Of a stretch of 64,000 nucleotides of DNA, positions 20,348 to 31,238 are shown piece after piece; the first letter of the stretch is position 1; each line of letters begins with the position of its first letter. The notes beneath the pieces are model-generated. The model saw only the letters and a list, made by a program, of their open reading frames with translations. It searched no databases and was not told the DNA's origin. The stretch is from Amoebophrya sp. A120 (taxonomy: Eukaryota; Sar; Dinophyceae; Syndiniales; Amoebophryaceae): the NCBI GenBank assembly GCA_905178155.1, contig CAJINV010000006.1, positions 3,692,169-3,756,168 of the forward strand, read 5' to 3'. The position numbers were made by a program, and so were the translations under genes.

Positions 20348-21250
20348 AAATTAAATTTGTAATGCGGATTTGCCTTTAAAAAAAAGATTTGTAATGCATA
20401 GAAGCAATTAGTACGAGTACGATACTTTTGCACAGGATAGAAACAGCTGGTCTGCCATGCTGCGCTCCTGGTAAGGCCTCTCATCAATCATATGCAAGGA
20501 AAAACAGAGTGTTACAGTTACACACTTGCACGTGAATTCAGCATCACAAATTTTCTTCGCATGACGGAACTTGTAATGCAGAAATCATAAGGCAAAACAC
20601 ACACGAAACGAGACTCGCAAGCCTTTTGCGCATGACAGAGGTCGTCTGCCTTGCATGTCTTGCAACACTGTGTGTAAATATTGTAACACTTTTTATTTTG
20701 CATAAATCACCTTCATCGCGTAGTACACCGGCTCGGACAACGAGTGGCTGTCTTTCTCCCCCTATCCTGTGCAAAAGTATCGCACTCGTATTGCAATGAA
20801 TCATGTATTACAAATTTTTTTCTTAAGGTAAATCCGCATTACAAATTTTTTTTCTCATGCTGAGGAAATCTGTAATGCATTTATACGACGAGTACGATAC
20901 TTTTGCAGTGCATACCCCCAGTACTACTTCCCGCGCGCCCACCTGGGTCCTCCCTTGTGGTTCTTGGTCTTGACGGACGATCCCGCCCCCGAGATTCTTG
21001 TACCAGTTCACGTCCCGGGGGCCCCGTGCCGACACCGGCCGCATGGTGCTCCGTCGCTGCTTATCAAATGCAAAAATGTTGTCTGGGTCGTCTGGGAGGC
21101 TCCGAGATTTGTCATGCAGTTTTTCGAAGCTCTCCCACGCCTGGAATGCACGGCCTAACGTCGCAGGTTCTGCAGCCCCAGCCCCCTGGTGATGCGTATT
21201 TTGCAGGAGAAATGCCCTGTCAGCATGGCGAGAAGTGGGCACCCTTTGCA
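20346..21250 (-). repeat. 905-bp duplicate of kinase-gene exons and introners
   Basis: Matches 29330-30234 at a constant offset of 8984. The translated frames I compared are identical, and I saw one base difference (21244). It carries the kinase exons with [16 protein letters not shown] and E-R-S-M-A-D-Q, plus parts of four introners (A, O, A, B). Both outer edges lie inside introners and are fused to repeats K2 and K3. It cannot make a kinase by itself. Confidence 0.92.
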
Positions 21251-21291
21251 GATTTTTAACAGCGGGAGGACGAGGACCAACACCCAATTTG
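21251..21291 (-). repeat. Repeat K3
   Basis: 41-bp copy (one base different from K1/K4) at the junction between the duplicated kinase segment and the 3' end of the kinase-like exon. Confidence 0.85.
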
Positions 21292-22880
21292 AAGAGCCCC
21301 GCTGGCGTCGTTGGTTTTGTAGGGCGCGGCATGGTGTTGGAACCATCGCCAGGGATACCACTCCAGAAGCGGGTGATTAAATCCCGGAGAGCCAACGCAG
21401 GAAGGGTGCTGGAGAAAATCAAGCTGGAGCGGGCTCGGGCTAGCCTCAGAATCACTAGGAGGCGGCCCTGGGAGAAGGTGGAAATACTGCGCGAATGGTT
21501 TCAAACAGGCCGGGCACGACTGCTCTATATTCTCGTTGGGGTTGAGCCTTGTGAAGATGGTTTGCACCTGCTTACTGCTGATGGACCGCCAATGAACACC
21601 TGGGTCTGAATTTGGATCACGTCCGAGCATGACGCTCCCTGTCATGAGGGTGGCGCTTTCGCCCTCTACGGTGGCCCCGGCGTCCTTCACGGCGATAAAA
21701 CTGCTCATGTCGAAGTCAAACACCCTCACCGAAGCCTCCGCTTGCCAGGCTTCGTCTCCCGTGTAGCCAATATTGTTAGGCTTTACGTCGTTGTGCGCAA
21801 GCCCGAGGTCTGCAAAAGTGTCGGCGTAACACGCGAATAATGCCCGGGTCAGCCTCTCCTTTCCGAGATCACTCGCCGGAGGCGGGATCATTCCTGCATT
21901 CGGGCTGGTGGTGGCGAGCATTTCTACCTTTTCAAGAAAAAAGAAAAGGCGCGTCTTCAGCTCTCCCTCGCTATTCAGATCAGAGCTTACAACAAGACGG
22001 GACATTCTTGCCACACAATCTTGCGCAGTACGGCTGAGGATTACGTTGAAGATGACCTCGGGAACGTGTTCATCCAGACACTGTTCTGCATTCGGAGAAT
22101 TTTTATTCGGACACTCTACTACTTTGACGACTTGGTGGTCGGGCATCGTTTGCTGATCCGGAAAAAAAAAAGGGCGTGGTGGATTATTGGACACCTCCGT
22201 CACGGTTCCGAAGCTACCAGAAGACAAGCTTCGCGCGTCCCAGCTTATCTCGATGCCGCTGTCAGTTTCGGTTTCCGTTCCTTCGACTAATCGTTCCTCG
22301 GGCGTCTTGTTCTTTTCGTGCGGAAAGATCCTCATCACGGTTGACACATTCCTATCCGGCTCGGCGCGCCCGCGAACCACAGCCAAATCTATCTGATCTT
22401 TCCAGTAGCCCATCGCGTCCTTCTTTACGTGCTCGTCTGGGAGGATGAAGATTGCGCATAACAGGAAAAGTTGATAGCAGAGTCAAATGCACGATTTTTA
22501 ACAGCGGGAGGACGAGGATCAACACCCAATTTGCTTCTACCGTTATTGTTCTTCCGAAGAAAATTTCCTAGAAGTCCACCTTTAATATTTCTTGGCGCGG
22601 TCGAGGAAAAACTCCTTGAAGTGGTCCTTCTCCTTCGTCCCAGGAAAACATCATCCTCTTCATCCACTACACGCAGGGCAAGAACGACCCCCGCTGAGAT
22701 CATATCAGGGCTGTTGCACTCCTCCTGAACACCAAGACGAACATCAAGCGGGCTCGACGTCTTGGAGGTGTTGTAAGACGGGGACCACGACCACCTCGAC
22801 CAGGACGAGGTCGTTGTGTTTAATAGTATCAACACCCTCACCACAAGCAGATGCACCACCCATCTCGCGACGCCGGCCAT
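21256..22880 (-). CDS. Secreted or membrane-anchored kinase-like protein
   Basis: Two exons, 22880-22526 and 22436-21256, joined by an 89-bp GT-AG intron whose 5' part is repeat K4; the total is exactly 512 codons. ATG 22880 begins M-A-G-V-A-R-W-V-V-H-L-L-V-V-R-V-L-I-L-L, a signal peptide or anchor. A basic Arg/Ser segment follows. The second exon is a kinase fold: S-S-G-S-F-G-T-V (Gly-rich loop), V-V-K-V (candidate ATP Lys), L-A-H-N-D-V-K-P-N-N (catalytic loop with Asp and Asn), and V-F-D-F-D in place of DFG. No APE motif is obvious. The frame ends at a stop inside K3, so the C-terminus may be altered or alternatively spliced. It contains no introner. In a parasite such a protein could be an exported kinase or pseudokinase; that is speculation. 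Confidence 0.7.
22493..22533 (-). repeat. Repeat K4
   Basis: Exact 41-bp core as in K1. On the minus strand it spans the donor site (AAATTGG|GTGTTG) of the kinase-like gene intron 22437-22525, which ends CTCCCAG. Confidence 0.88.
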
Positions 22881-23117
22881 TTTTGAACAAGAAGCTAGTT
22901 GTATAGATACTACTAGGTGGTCATGGCCAAACAGTCGGAGTCGCACTCCTCCTTGTCTTTCCCGTGGAGGAGGTGGTCCACGTTGTTCCCCGGCAAATGA
23001 AGAAACTGAAACTCGGCTTGTTTCTACGAAATAAAAGTATTAAAACGGCGCGCTGCACGTAGGAAAAGCAAAGAAATCGACTTCGACGATTACTTCATGA
23101 AAATGAAAAATCTTCAC

Positions 23118-23378
23118 TATCAAATGTAAAAATGTCTGGGTCTGGAAGAATGCGCGATTTGTCATGCTGCTTTTCCATGACCCATGAGGTCTGGAATGCA
23201 GGACCTAGCATGACCGATTCTGTGCGATCTCTCTCATGCCTATACTGCATGAGAAACTCCCTCCCGACTTGGTCAAAACTGGACGACTTTTGGTAATCAT
23301 GCAGCACAGATTTTTGCATGCTTCAGATTTAGCATGACAAGTTGCATTCTTCCAGACCCAGACATTTTTACATTTGAT
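23118..23378. repeat. Introner B outside coding sequence
   Basis: Ends TATCAAATGTAAAAATGTCT and GACATTTTTACATTTGAT; flanking repeat CTTCAC. It lies upstream of ATG 22880, so probably in a 5' UTR. Confidence 0.85.
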
Positions 23379-23775
23379 CTTCACGAGAAGAGGCCAACGG
23401 GAGTACGAGTAACGCACGAGTAAGGAACGATGACGATCATGACCACACGAGTGACGCCAAAACGGGATTTAGTTAGTAGTCAAAAGGACGAGCAGGAAGA
23501 GGTGGAGAATGAACAAATAAGAATAACCTCCTTGACCATAGATACCAGGGCGCAGTTGTGCTGGTTTTCGAACGAAGTTGTGCTGGTTTTCCTGAAAAAC
23601 AAACTCAAACTTCACCGCGCCCAGTGGTCACGAGAATTCTTCTACCGTTCATCAAGATCGAATTTCTATTTGTGCATCACTTTAATCGATTCACAACCAA
23701 GTCAAATTGTTCATCCACTGAAGCACTCACTATTCATCTTCCAGATTATTTATATCTTCAATCCTCCACTCGCAA

Positions 23776-23985
23776 TCGCAAGAAAAAACTGCGTCACTGT
23801 GATGATTTTGCAGGATCTGCATCACAAATTTGATAATACACATGGTAGAGAAAATTTGCTATGTGCACTTCCCAAGGGAAAACACCCTTGGAAACTCAAT
23901 GTCTTGCATGTGTAGCAAGACAAAAAGCTTTGTGTTCCATTCCATGCATTACAAATTCACAGTGAAACAGTTTTTTCGTGGGATA
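23776..23985. repeat. Introner I in probable 3' UTR
   Basis: Arms AAAAAACTGCGTCACTGTGA and TTCACAGTGAAACAGTTTTT; flanking repeat CTCGCAA. It lies 14 bases past the kinase stop codon. Confidence 0.82.
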
Positions 23986-23998
23986 CTCGCAATAAAAT

Positions 23999-26900
23999 TC
24001 ACAGCCCGATCAAGCTGAATCGGCGTGGCTTTGGCTTGTACTGCACGGTTGCTGCTGATGAAGGAGTTGCAGTTCCAGATGTATTATGCATTGCAAAAGT
24101 ACCGCACTCGTAGTAATTGCAGTTACGCATTACAAATCTACGTAGTTAAGGCAAATCAGCATTACAAATTCACTTTCGTAATGCTGAGCCACATTGTATT
24201 GCGATTTAAAGATACTACTGCGATACTTTTGCACAGGATATGTAGTTGCAGTACTTGTCGTCCCAGCCCCTGCTTCTCGCGTTTCGCCTCCCCGCGGCCC
24301 GGCGCCTGTAGCAGTAGCGCCACCACTATCCAGGAAAAAAAACCCATCCGCACCCATTTTTTGCATCACAAACACTGGCACTTATGCATGTTTTGCATGA
24401 CAAATTGGATGGGGATGGGTTATTTTTCCTGGATAGCCACCTCCTTTGTTGATGAAGTTCAAGGCTTTCAAAGGTTGCAGGCCCACGTATCCTGTGTAAA
24501 AACGTCCCCACTCCAGCGCTGTCATGCAGATTTTCGATTACAGGAACATTTGTAATGCGCATCTCCACGACAGGCATCTTCAGTCGCGTTTTGGAATTTG
24601 TAATGCTGTAAACAGGATAAACAGATGGATTTTTAATTCGGTTCTCCTCGTGAACATGCACTATACTACTAACTACAACTTGTCATGCTGGGCTCCCAAA
24701 ACTTCTGGATTTGTGATGCTAAGTTCGCAACTTGACTATGGGGTGGGGACGTTTTTGCATATGATACCACGACCACGGGAGGTGCGCCGGCAGCTGGACG
24801 ATTTTGATGTTGTCCCCCGGCGGTTTTTATGAACTGCAAAAGTATCGCACTCGTATAAATGCATTACAAATTTCCTCAGCATGAGAGAAAATTTGTAATG
24901 CGGATTTACCTTAAGAAAAAGATTTGTAATGCATGATTGCAATACGAGTGCGATACTTTTGCGCAGGATAGTTTTGTGTTCTTGTTCATCTCCTGCAGCT
25001 GTGGTAGTTGTAGCTAGCGCGGCCTGAACACCTCCTTCCAGTTGTACCCCCGGACGACCTCCACCTGGAGCAGTGTGTAGCTCTGCATCCCCCCTGTCCT
25101 CTCCTCCCGGAGCTGCAAACATGTAGTTGCTTCTACCCTGAAGATCTCCTGCACCGCCCCGTCTCGGTGACGCTGGCGCGACCATCTTCAAAACCTATGG
25201 GTGCGTCAGGTTTGAAATCGTCAAAGTTGAAATAATTGTAATGCATAAAATCGAAACCACTTGGAGGCCCAATTACAAATTCCAAGCGGTGCATGACAAA
25301 TTTCGGCGCCGTCTAAATCCAATTTGTCATGCTGTTTAGGGAGAGAAGGCGTCTTTTGTCATGCTACCTTAGCAGCTCTACCGCAGACCCGAAACAGGCT
25401 GACAGTCGGCCTCGCTTGCCGTTCCTGCAAGAGAGGCACCCCATGCCTTGCAATTTATGCATGAGAAATTATTTCAACTTTGACAATTTCAATCCTGACG
25501 CTTCCATAAAGCCGCGCCTGCCCGTAACGCGCTGCTGCTTCGCGGAAACAAAGTCGCTGGGTCGGCGAGCTCTGCAAGATTGATGGTTTGGTTCAGCCGG
25601 TTGTTAGGGTTCGTCGCGTGGTTTATTTGCTGAAGATGTAGTTGATGGCCTCCTCCTCGTTCTCCACCCTCTGTACACGTCGAGGTCGCACCAGGAGGCC
25701 CTCCTGCTTGTCGTGTGGAACAGTACATATCGACCGTATTGGCCCGCTGCAGTTGGTGCTGGTCGTGATGAACAACATTTGAATTTTTGTCCTTACCGTT
25801 TGAAGGTGTTGGTGCAGTGGAAGCAATGCAACTGCTGGTCCTGTATTGACAGGAAAAATCCCCCCTCCCCATATTGAAAAGGTATGTTTCCAAGAATTTG
25901 TATTGCGGATTTGAGGTCACAAATCACGTCTGTCTTGCAAGAAGACAAGGGCAGAAGCTTCCGCCCCATTATGGAAGCGGTTTGTCATGCTGTTGGGCCT
26001 AAAGGGGGGCCGTTTGCCATGCTGAACTACTAGACCCATACGCCCCTACCTAGCCTGGGGATCTGGCCGCAGTGCCTCTCTGCAGTACAAAGCTGATTTG
26101 TGCTGGTCACAAATCAGCATCACAAATTTCCGTTTTGATATGGGGAGGGGGGATTTTTCATTTTGATATCCTGTATCCAAAATTCATTCCACATCCACTG
26201 GTTGTAGTGCTGCCACTTGATGCACCGCCTCCAGGGTTGTTGTTCACCATCGGAAAGAAATTCGCGGAGCGCTGTATAACTTGCTCAAACGCCGGTACAG
26301 TCTCAAACGTTACAACAAAATCTGCTGGAATTTGTGCTGCATGATGGGCATGACAGACTCGCACAGCGTTCCACCTTTTGCAATACAAATTTCGCCAGAT
26401 TTTAGTGAGGTTTGAAGCTCCGGAACTTTTCATGCGCAACCCTATGAGAGTTGGCTAGATCATGCTCATCATGCAAGACAAATCTCGGATTCTAGATTCT
26501 ATTGTAACTACGCTTGAGATTGTAACACCTGAGCGGGTTATACGTTGCTGTTGCAGCGCTCGTCCAGGTGGTCCTCTGCTGGTAGCTAACCCACCACCGA
26601 GGGGAGCAGGAGCGCCAAAAAAGTTGTTCCCACCGGTCGCGATTTTTGATGTTGGAGTCAACATTTGATAATTTCTGCCATTACCTGCTATCCTGTGCAA
26701 AAGCTGCACTATCGTAGTCGCATGAATCGCAATCATGCATGCCAGATAGCTCCTACGTCTACCTGCTTCCCTGAATCTTCTCCACGACAAACTCATTTTT
26801 TCTTCTTCACGAGGAAAAGACCATGATTCATTAATTAAGTATACAACTTTTGCAATGCATAGCAGCAATGGCACATGCAGAACTACTTGTCCCCACGGAG

Positions 26901-29900
26901 GTGACAAATTTCAGAATCGCGCGGACACGCTTCACCCCCGACACACCCTGTTTGACCAGCCGCAAGATCTCCTTCTGCTCTTTTACGTACTCGTACAGCC
27001 ATTCGGATTTTTTCGCCAAGTTTTCGGTTGTACACCTGGTGAAGGGCGAAGGTTGCAGGCAGAGAGTCAGGGTTTGCTGCTTATTCGGACCACCACCTCC
27101 ACCGGGGATGATCGAACATGCTGGGCTGGTAGAAGTTGTGCCCGGGGGACCAACTGGTGCAGTTGAACCGACATCAGTAGCACTACCACAGTTGGAAGTA
27201 TTATTCGCCGCGTGCTGGTCGACGGCATCTAATGGTATGCATTGCAAAAGCATCGCACTCGTATAAATGCATTACAAGTTTTCTCAGTATGAGAAATAAA
27301 ATTTGTAATGCGGATTTATCTTGAGAAAAAATTTGTAATGCACGAGTGCAATACGAGTACGATACTTTTGCAATTCATAAATGGCTTGTACAAGCGATTC
27401 TCCATCGCATGAAGGAATCTATCAAATGTAAAAGTGTCTGGGTCTGGAAGAATGCAATTTGTGATGCTGCATTTGGATTCCAGAAAAATCTGTATTGCAT
27501 GAGCAGCAAAGGGAATGCAATTTTTGCTACGCGGAGAGGGAATTTGTCATGCGGAATAGGCATCGCGAAGCCCTCAGAAAATCTGTGATGCTAGGGCATG
27601 CATCACAGACATCATGGCCAATGCAAAACATGCATGACAAGTCTCAGAATCTTCCAGACCCAGACATTTTTACATTTGATAGAAGCTTTCTTCGTCCAAA
27701 ACAAGGTGGACTTCACCTGATGTTGGCCTCCGCTTTCGAGTAGTAGATGAGTTGTCCTGCTGAGCATCGCCGCCACTGCTGGTGCTGTTTTGGTCGAAAA
27801 CATGCTCTGCTTCTACAGGTGGTCGACGTCCGGTAGCAACCACAGCCGCGTGGTCCTGTAGAAGTGCTGGCCCGTCTTCTTCATCCGGAACGGTCTCCGT
27901 TTCCGTGTCAACTTGTTCTTGGCGGTACAGGTAGCCGCTGAAGGGGGTGCAATTCTCCAGAATTTGGTACAGAACCACGCCTATGCTCCACACATCGACC
28001 TGCCCGTTGATTTGCGGCTCCTGTTTCGATATGCATTTTTGCAAAAGTATATTATACAGTTTTTGCATCACAAATTTTCTCAGCATGCGATGAAATGGAA
28101 TCTGTCATGCTGATTTAGCTAAGGAAGGAGATTTGTCATGCCAGTCCGCAAGTTGTACGTACGACAGTACACGATACTTTTGTAGCGGATAGTCAAAATC
28201 TCGGGCGCCATGTACTCCAGGGTGCCGCATTTGTCGTTCACAACGTAGGGATATGCATTGCAAAAGTTTATCGTATTGCATTTATGCATTACAAATCTTT
28301 TTCTTGAGACAGATCCGCATTACAAATTGAATTTGTATAAAAAACAAATGCTGGTGACTGAGCAAATTTGTAATGCAGTTTTACCAGTACGAAGATACTT
28401 TTGCACTTCATAAGGGACCAACCACGTCGTCGCGTAAAGTGGTGGCCCAACCGAAATCTGCCACTTTCAGTCTCCACTTCCGGTCGAACAAAATGTTGTC
28501 CGGCTTGAGATCTCGATGCACGATTTTCTTCTGCAGGTGGAGATAGTTCAGCACATCCACAAGGGACTCGAAGATTTCAATCGCCACTTGGTCAAGGAGG
28601 GAAGAGGAAGTCGAGGCAGAAAACTCGTTGCTCGAAGTAGATGCGGTGCTTCTCACCATCTCGGCCGCGGAGCCGGTCGACGTGTTCTGGGCTCCTGCTG
28701 CAACATTTTTCCCGCTCGACGTTGCGAAATTGGTCAAGAACGGATTTAGCTTTGATGTAGTTCCACCTCCGCCTGCATGATGCAGGAGCTGCTGCTCCGA
28801 AGAGGACGTAGTGCCAGTATTCATCCCAGCACCTCGTGGAGGCGGCGGTCCAGGAGCTGTTGACCTTGACCATGCAGCTCTGGAAGTACTAGTACCCAGA
28901 GCGCTTGCAGAGTCGGTTCTGTGTAATACGCTGGTGTTGATGGGACCACGAGGACGATCACGAATAGTTGTACTTCTGCTGCTGTGCAGCCTCTGGATCA
29001 GCATGGCCAGGTTGCCGTTGGGGCAGTATTCAAAAACGAGGTAGTGCCGAAGGTCCTGCTCAGAGGGCGAGGTAAAATGCTCCAGAAGTTTCAGCACCAA
29101 ATTATTCGACTGCGAGGTAGTTGTAGTGGTAGCACTAGTGCTACCCGCTTGCGCATCCCCTCCTTTGCTGGACGTTGTCGGAGCACCGACGCCGCTCCCG
29201 ATACTACACGAACTAGTACTACAATTGCTGGAACTACTACAGGCTTCTTCGTGCAAACTGATCTCCCGAAACTATGAACTGCGAAAGCATCGTACTAGTA
29301 TGAATTGCAATACAAATTAGCTCAGCATTACAAATTAAATTTGTAATGCGGATTTGCCTTTAAAAAAAAGATTTGTAATGCATAGAAGCAATTAGTACGA
29401 GTACGATACTTTTGCACAGGATAGAAACAGCTGGTCTGCCATGCTGCGCTCCTGGTAAGGCCTCTCATCAATCATATGCAAGGAAAAACAGAGTGTTACA
29501 GTTACACACTTGCACGTGAATTCAGCATCACAAATTTTCTTCGCATGACGGAACTTGTAATGCAGAAATCATAAGGCAAAACACACACGAAACGAGACTC
29601 GCAAGCCTTTTGCGCATGACAGAGGTCGTCTGCCTTGCATGTCTTGCAACACTGTGTGTAAATATTGTAACACTTTTTATTTTGCATAAATCACCTTCAT
29701 CGCGTAGTACACCGGCTCGGACAACGAGTGGCTGTCTTTCTCCCCCTATCCTGTGCAAAAGTATCGCACTCGTATTGCAATGAATCATGTATTACAAATT
29801 TTTTTCTTAAGGTAAATCCGCATTACAAATTTTTTTTCTCATGCTGAGGAAATCTGTAATGCATTTATACGACGAGTACGATACTTTTGCAGTGCATACC

Positions 29901-31238
29901 CCCAGTACTACTTCCCGCGCGCCCACCTGGGTCCTCCCTTGTGGTTCTTGGTCTTGACGGACGATCCCGCCCCCGAGATTCTTGTACCAGTTCACGTCCC
30001 GGGGGCCCCGTGCCGACACCGGCCGCATGGTGCTCCGTCGCTGCTTATCAAATGCAAAAATGTTGTCTGGGTCGTCTGGGAGGCTCCGAGATTTGTCATG
30101 CAGTTTTTCGAAGCTCTCCCACGCCTGGAATGCACGGCCTAACGTCGCAGGTTCTGCAGCCCCAGCCCCCTGGTGATGCGTATTTTGCAGGAGAAATGCC
30201 CTGTCAGCATGGCGAGAAGTGGGCACCTTTTGCACGTTATGCATCACAGATCTCTGCAGGATCCGAAACACGCATCACGAGTTCGGATCCTTCCAGAGGA
30301 CTCGGACATATTTGCATTTGATACTGCTTCCTGTCGCGGAAATTTTTGGAGGCGGGAGGACCCGCTCCTGTTTGAGCAGCGGCTGTGTAGCTGTCGTCCG
30401 CGGCGCCGCCAGAATTGTTTAGTGCGCCACAACCGGCGTTGGCTTTCACCACCTTGCACACTACCGCATACGCGCCTTCGGCCAACACGCACACCACATC
30501 GTATTTTCTCGTGACTTATCCTGTGCAAAAGTATCGTACTCGTAGTACTTGCAATCACGCATTACAAATCTCTCTCTTAAGGCAAATCAGCATTACAAAT
30601 TTCATTTTTCATGCTGAGGAAATTTGTAATGCATTTATACGAGTACGATACTCATACTTTTGCAATTCATATGACTTCCGGAGGAAACACGGTGGAGGAA
30701 GTGACTTGCGTTAGGGAGGCGCAGGGAAGGGGCTGTTGCTCTTGGTGTGGCAGGTTGTCTGAGGCAGAAGGATAGTACATGGACGAGGACCAGGACGGGT
30801 ACGCACCGTTCTGCTGCGAAGAACTCGTTGGCTGTTGAAACGTCAGAAGTTGCGGCCCGCCGATGAAGTTGTTGCAGCTGCCGCCGCGCAAAGACGTCGG
30901 GGAGACGGGGGGCATGACCCCTCTGTAGTACGTCCCCGAGGTGGTTCTTGCCTGCGCCGTTACGGCCGCGGCCCCCCAGGGCGGTTGGGCGGTAGTAGCC
31001 GTTGTTCCTGCGTATCCACAGTAAATGATTTCCCGTACACGTACCAATGTGGTTTCTGCATGACAAACTTTTCTTCCAATCCTATTCAGCATGAAGATAA
31101 GCGGCATGCTCCAACTTGGTAAAATTTGTCATGCATTTTGTGCATGTACAGGAAATTTGTATTGCATACTGCGGACGACGGGGTCAACATCCCGGCGCCC
31201 TGGAACTGCAGCTGTTTCTCCGGTGAAGAGCCCAACAT
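23999..31238 (-). CDS. Ser/Thr protein kinase with long low-complexity extensions
   Basis: Nineteen exons across eighteen introners give about 1,180 residues. The start at ATG 31238 (M-L-G-S-S-P-E-K) is the most 3' plausible Met; an upstream TM-like frame near 31650 could belong to another transcript. Kinase landmarks in order: A-E-G-A-Y-A-V-V (Gly loop, 30460), Y-Y-A-M-K-V-I-D (ATP Lys, about 29710), [18 protein letters not shown] (hinge), [28 protein letters not shown] (28195-28240), and [10 protein letters not shown] (about 27990). All catalytic residues are present. ADFGWA and [10 protein letters not shown] recall Aurora-like kinases, but the subfamily is not certain. Large Ser/Thr/Gly/Pro inserts lie between subdomains III and V and after the catalytic core. 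Stop TGA at 23999. Exons 29424-30234 are copied at 20346-21250. Confidence 0.88.
24084..24240 (-). repeat. Introner A in kinase
   Basis: Ends TTATGCATTGC and GCACAGGATA; flanking TGTA. Removal joins T-A-T-T to S-G-T-A-T. Confidence 0.83.
24327..24435 (-). repeat. Introner M in kinase
   Basis: 109 bp; arms TATCCAGGAAAAAAAACCCA and TGGGTTATTTTTCCTGGATA; flanking GCCACC-type repeat. Confidence 0.82.
24488..24766 (-). repeat. Introner C in kinase
   Basis: Ends TATCCTGTGTAAAAACGTCC and GGACGTTTTTGCATATGATA; flanking repeat CCACG. Best full-length C reference in the window. Confidence 0.9.
24828..24970 (-). repeat. Introner A in kinase
   Basis: Ends TATGAACTGC and GCGCAGGATA; flanking repeat GTTTT. 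Removal joins E-H-K-T to A-G-G-Q. Confidence 0.88.
25196..25508 (-). repeat. Introner E in kinase
   Basis: Ends TATGGGTGCGTCAGGTTTG and AATCCTGACGCTTCCATA; flanking AAACC/AAGCC. Confidence 0.83.
25844..26168 (-). repeat. Introner J in kinase
   Basis: Ends TATTGACAGGAAAAATCCCC and GGATTTTTCATTTTGATA; flanking repeat TCCTG. Removal joins F-G-Y-R to T-S-S-C. Confidence 0.88.
26275..26542 (-). repeat. Introner L in kinase
   Basis: Ends TATAACTTGCTCAAACG and CCTGAGCGGGTTATA; flanking repeat degenerate (GCTG). Removal joins L-Q-Q-Q to R-S-A-N. Confidence 0.8.
26689..26861 (-). repeat. Introner A in kinase, diverged core
   Basis: Ends TATCCTGTGC and GCAATGCATA retained, interior diverged. Removal joins A-I-A-A to G-N-G-R. 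Confidence 0.78.
27236..27379 (-). repeat. Introner A in kinase
   Basis: Ends TATGCATTGC and GCAATTCATA; flanking repeat AATGG. Confidence 0.88.
27420..27681 (-). repeat. Introner B in kinase
   Basis: Ends TATCAAATGTAAAAGTGTCT and CATTTTTACATTTGATA; flanking GAATC/GAAGC. Only about 40 exon bases separate it from the previous introner. Confidence 0.85.
28030..28191 (-). repeat. Introner A in kinase
   Basis: Splits the kinase between A-P-E-I-L-T and K-Q-E-P-Q; both ends diverged (TATGCATTTTTGC, GTAGCGGATA). Confidence 0.82.
28252..28412 (-). repeat. Introner A in kinase
   Basis: Flanking repeat AGGGA. Removal joins D-D-V-V-G-P to Y-V-V-N-D-K, completing the activation segment. Confidence 0.9.
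29273..29423 (-). repeat. Introner A in kinase
   Basis: Ends TATGAACTGC and GCACAGGATA; flanking repeat GAAAC. The left edge of the 905-bp duplication falls inside it. Confidence 0.9.
29475..29688 (-). repeat. Introner O in kinase
   Basis: Ends TATGCAAGGAAAAACAGAGT and CACTTTTTATTTTGCATA, with GTGTTACAG/TTGTAACAC inner arms; flanking repeat AATCA. Removal joins M-K-V-I to D-E-R-P. A second copy lies in the duplicated segment. Confidence 0.88.
29747..29898 (-). repeat. Introner A in kinase
   Basis: Flanking repeat CCCCC; removal joins V-V-L-G to E-K-D-S. Confidence 0.88.
30046..30323 (-). repeat. Introner B in kinase
   Basis: Ends TATCAAATGCAAAAATG and CATATTTGCATTTGATA; flanking repeat CTGCT. 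Removal joins F-R-D-R-K-Q to R-R-S-T. The right edge of the duplication falls inside it. Confidence 0.9.
30517..30671 (-). repeat. Introner A in kinase
   Basis: Flanking repeat TGACT; removal joins P-P-E-V-T to R-K-Y-D. Confidence 0.9.
31013..31168 (-). repeat. Introner G in kinase
   Basis: Ends TATCCACAGTAAATGATTTC and GAAATTTGTATTGCATA; flanking repeat CTGCG. Removal joins T-P-S-S-A to G-T-T-A. Confidence 0.88.

Larger units (their letters stand above)
22881..23998. other. Intergenic region with two introners
   Basis: No gene supported. Holds introner B (23118-23378) upstream of the kinase-like gene and introner I (23776-23985) just past the stop of the kinase at 23999. A 161-codon plus-strand frame at 23430-23915 overlaps introner I and looks spurious. 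Confidence 0.5.
29330..30234 (-). repeat. Source copy of the 905-bp segmental duplication
   Basis: Same sequence as 20346-21250 (offset 8984). Here it is embedded in complete introners and an intact kinase reading frame, so this is the parent copy. Confidence 0.92.

Noticed and set aside
18842-22533. Helitron-type gene capture as explanation of the K-bounded mosaic
   Set aside because: No Rep/helicase gene, no TC start and no CTRR hairpin end seen; K sits at intron donor positions, which fits intron-anchored recombination better.
23430-23915. 161-codon plus-strand ORF
   Set aside because: Its end overlaps introner I, the translation shows no domain, and it opposes the strand of all other genes.
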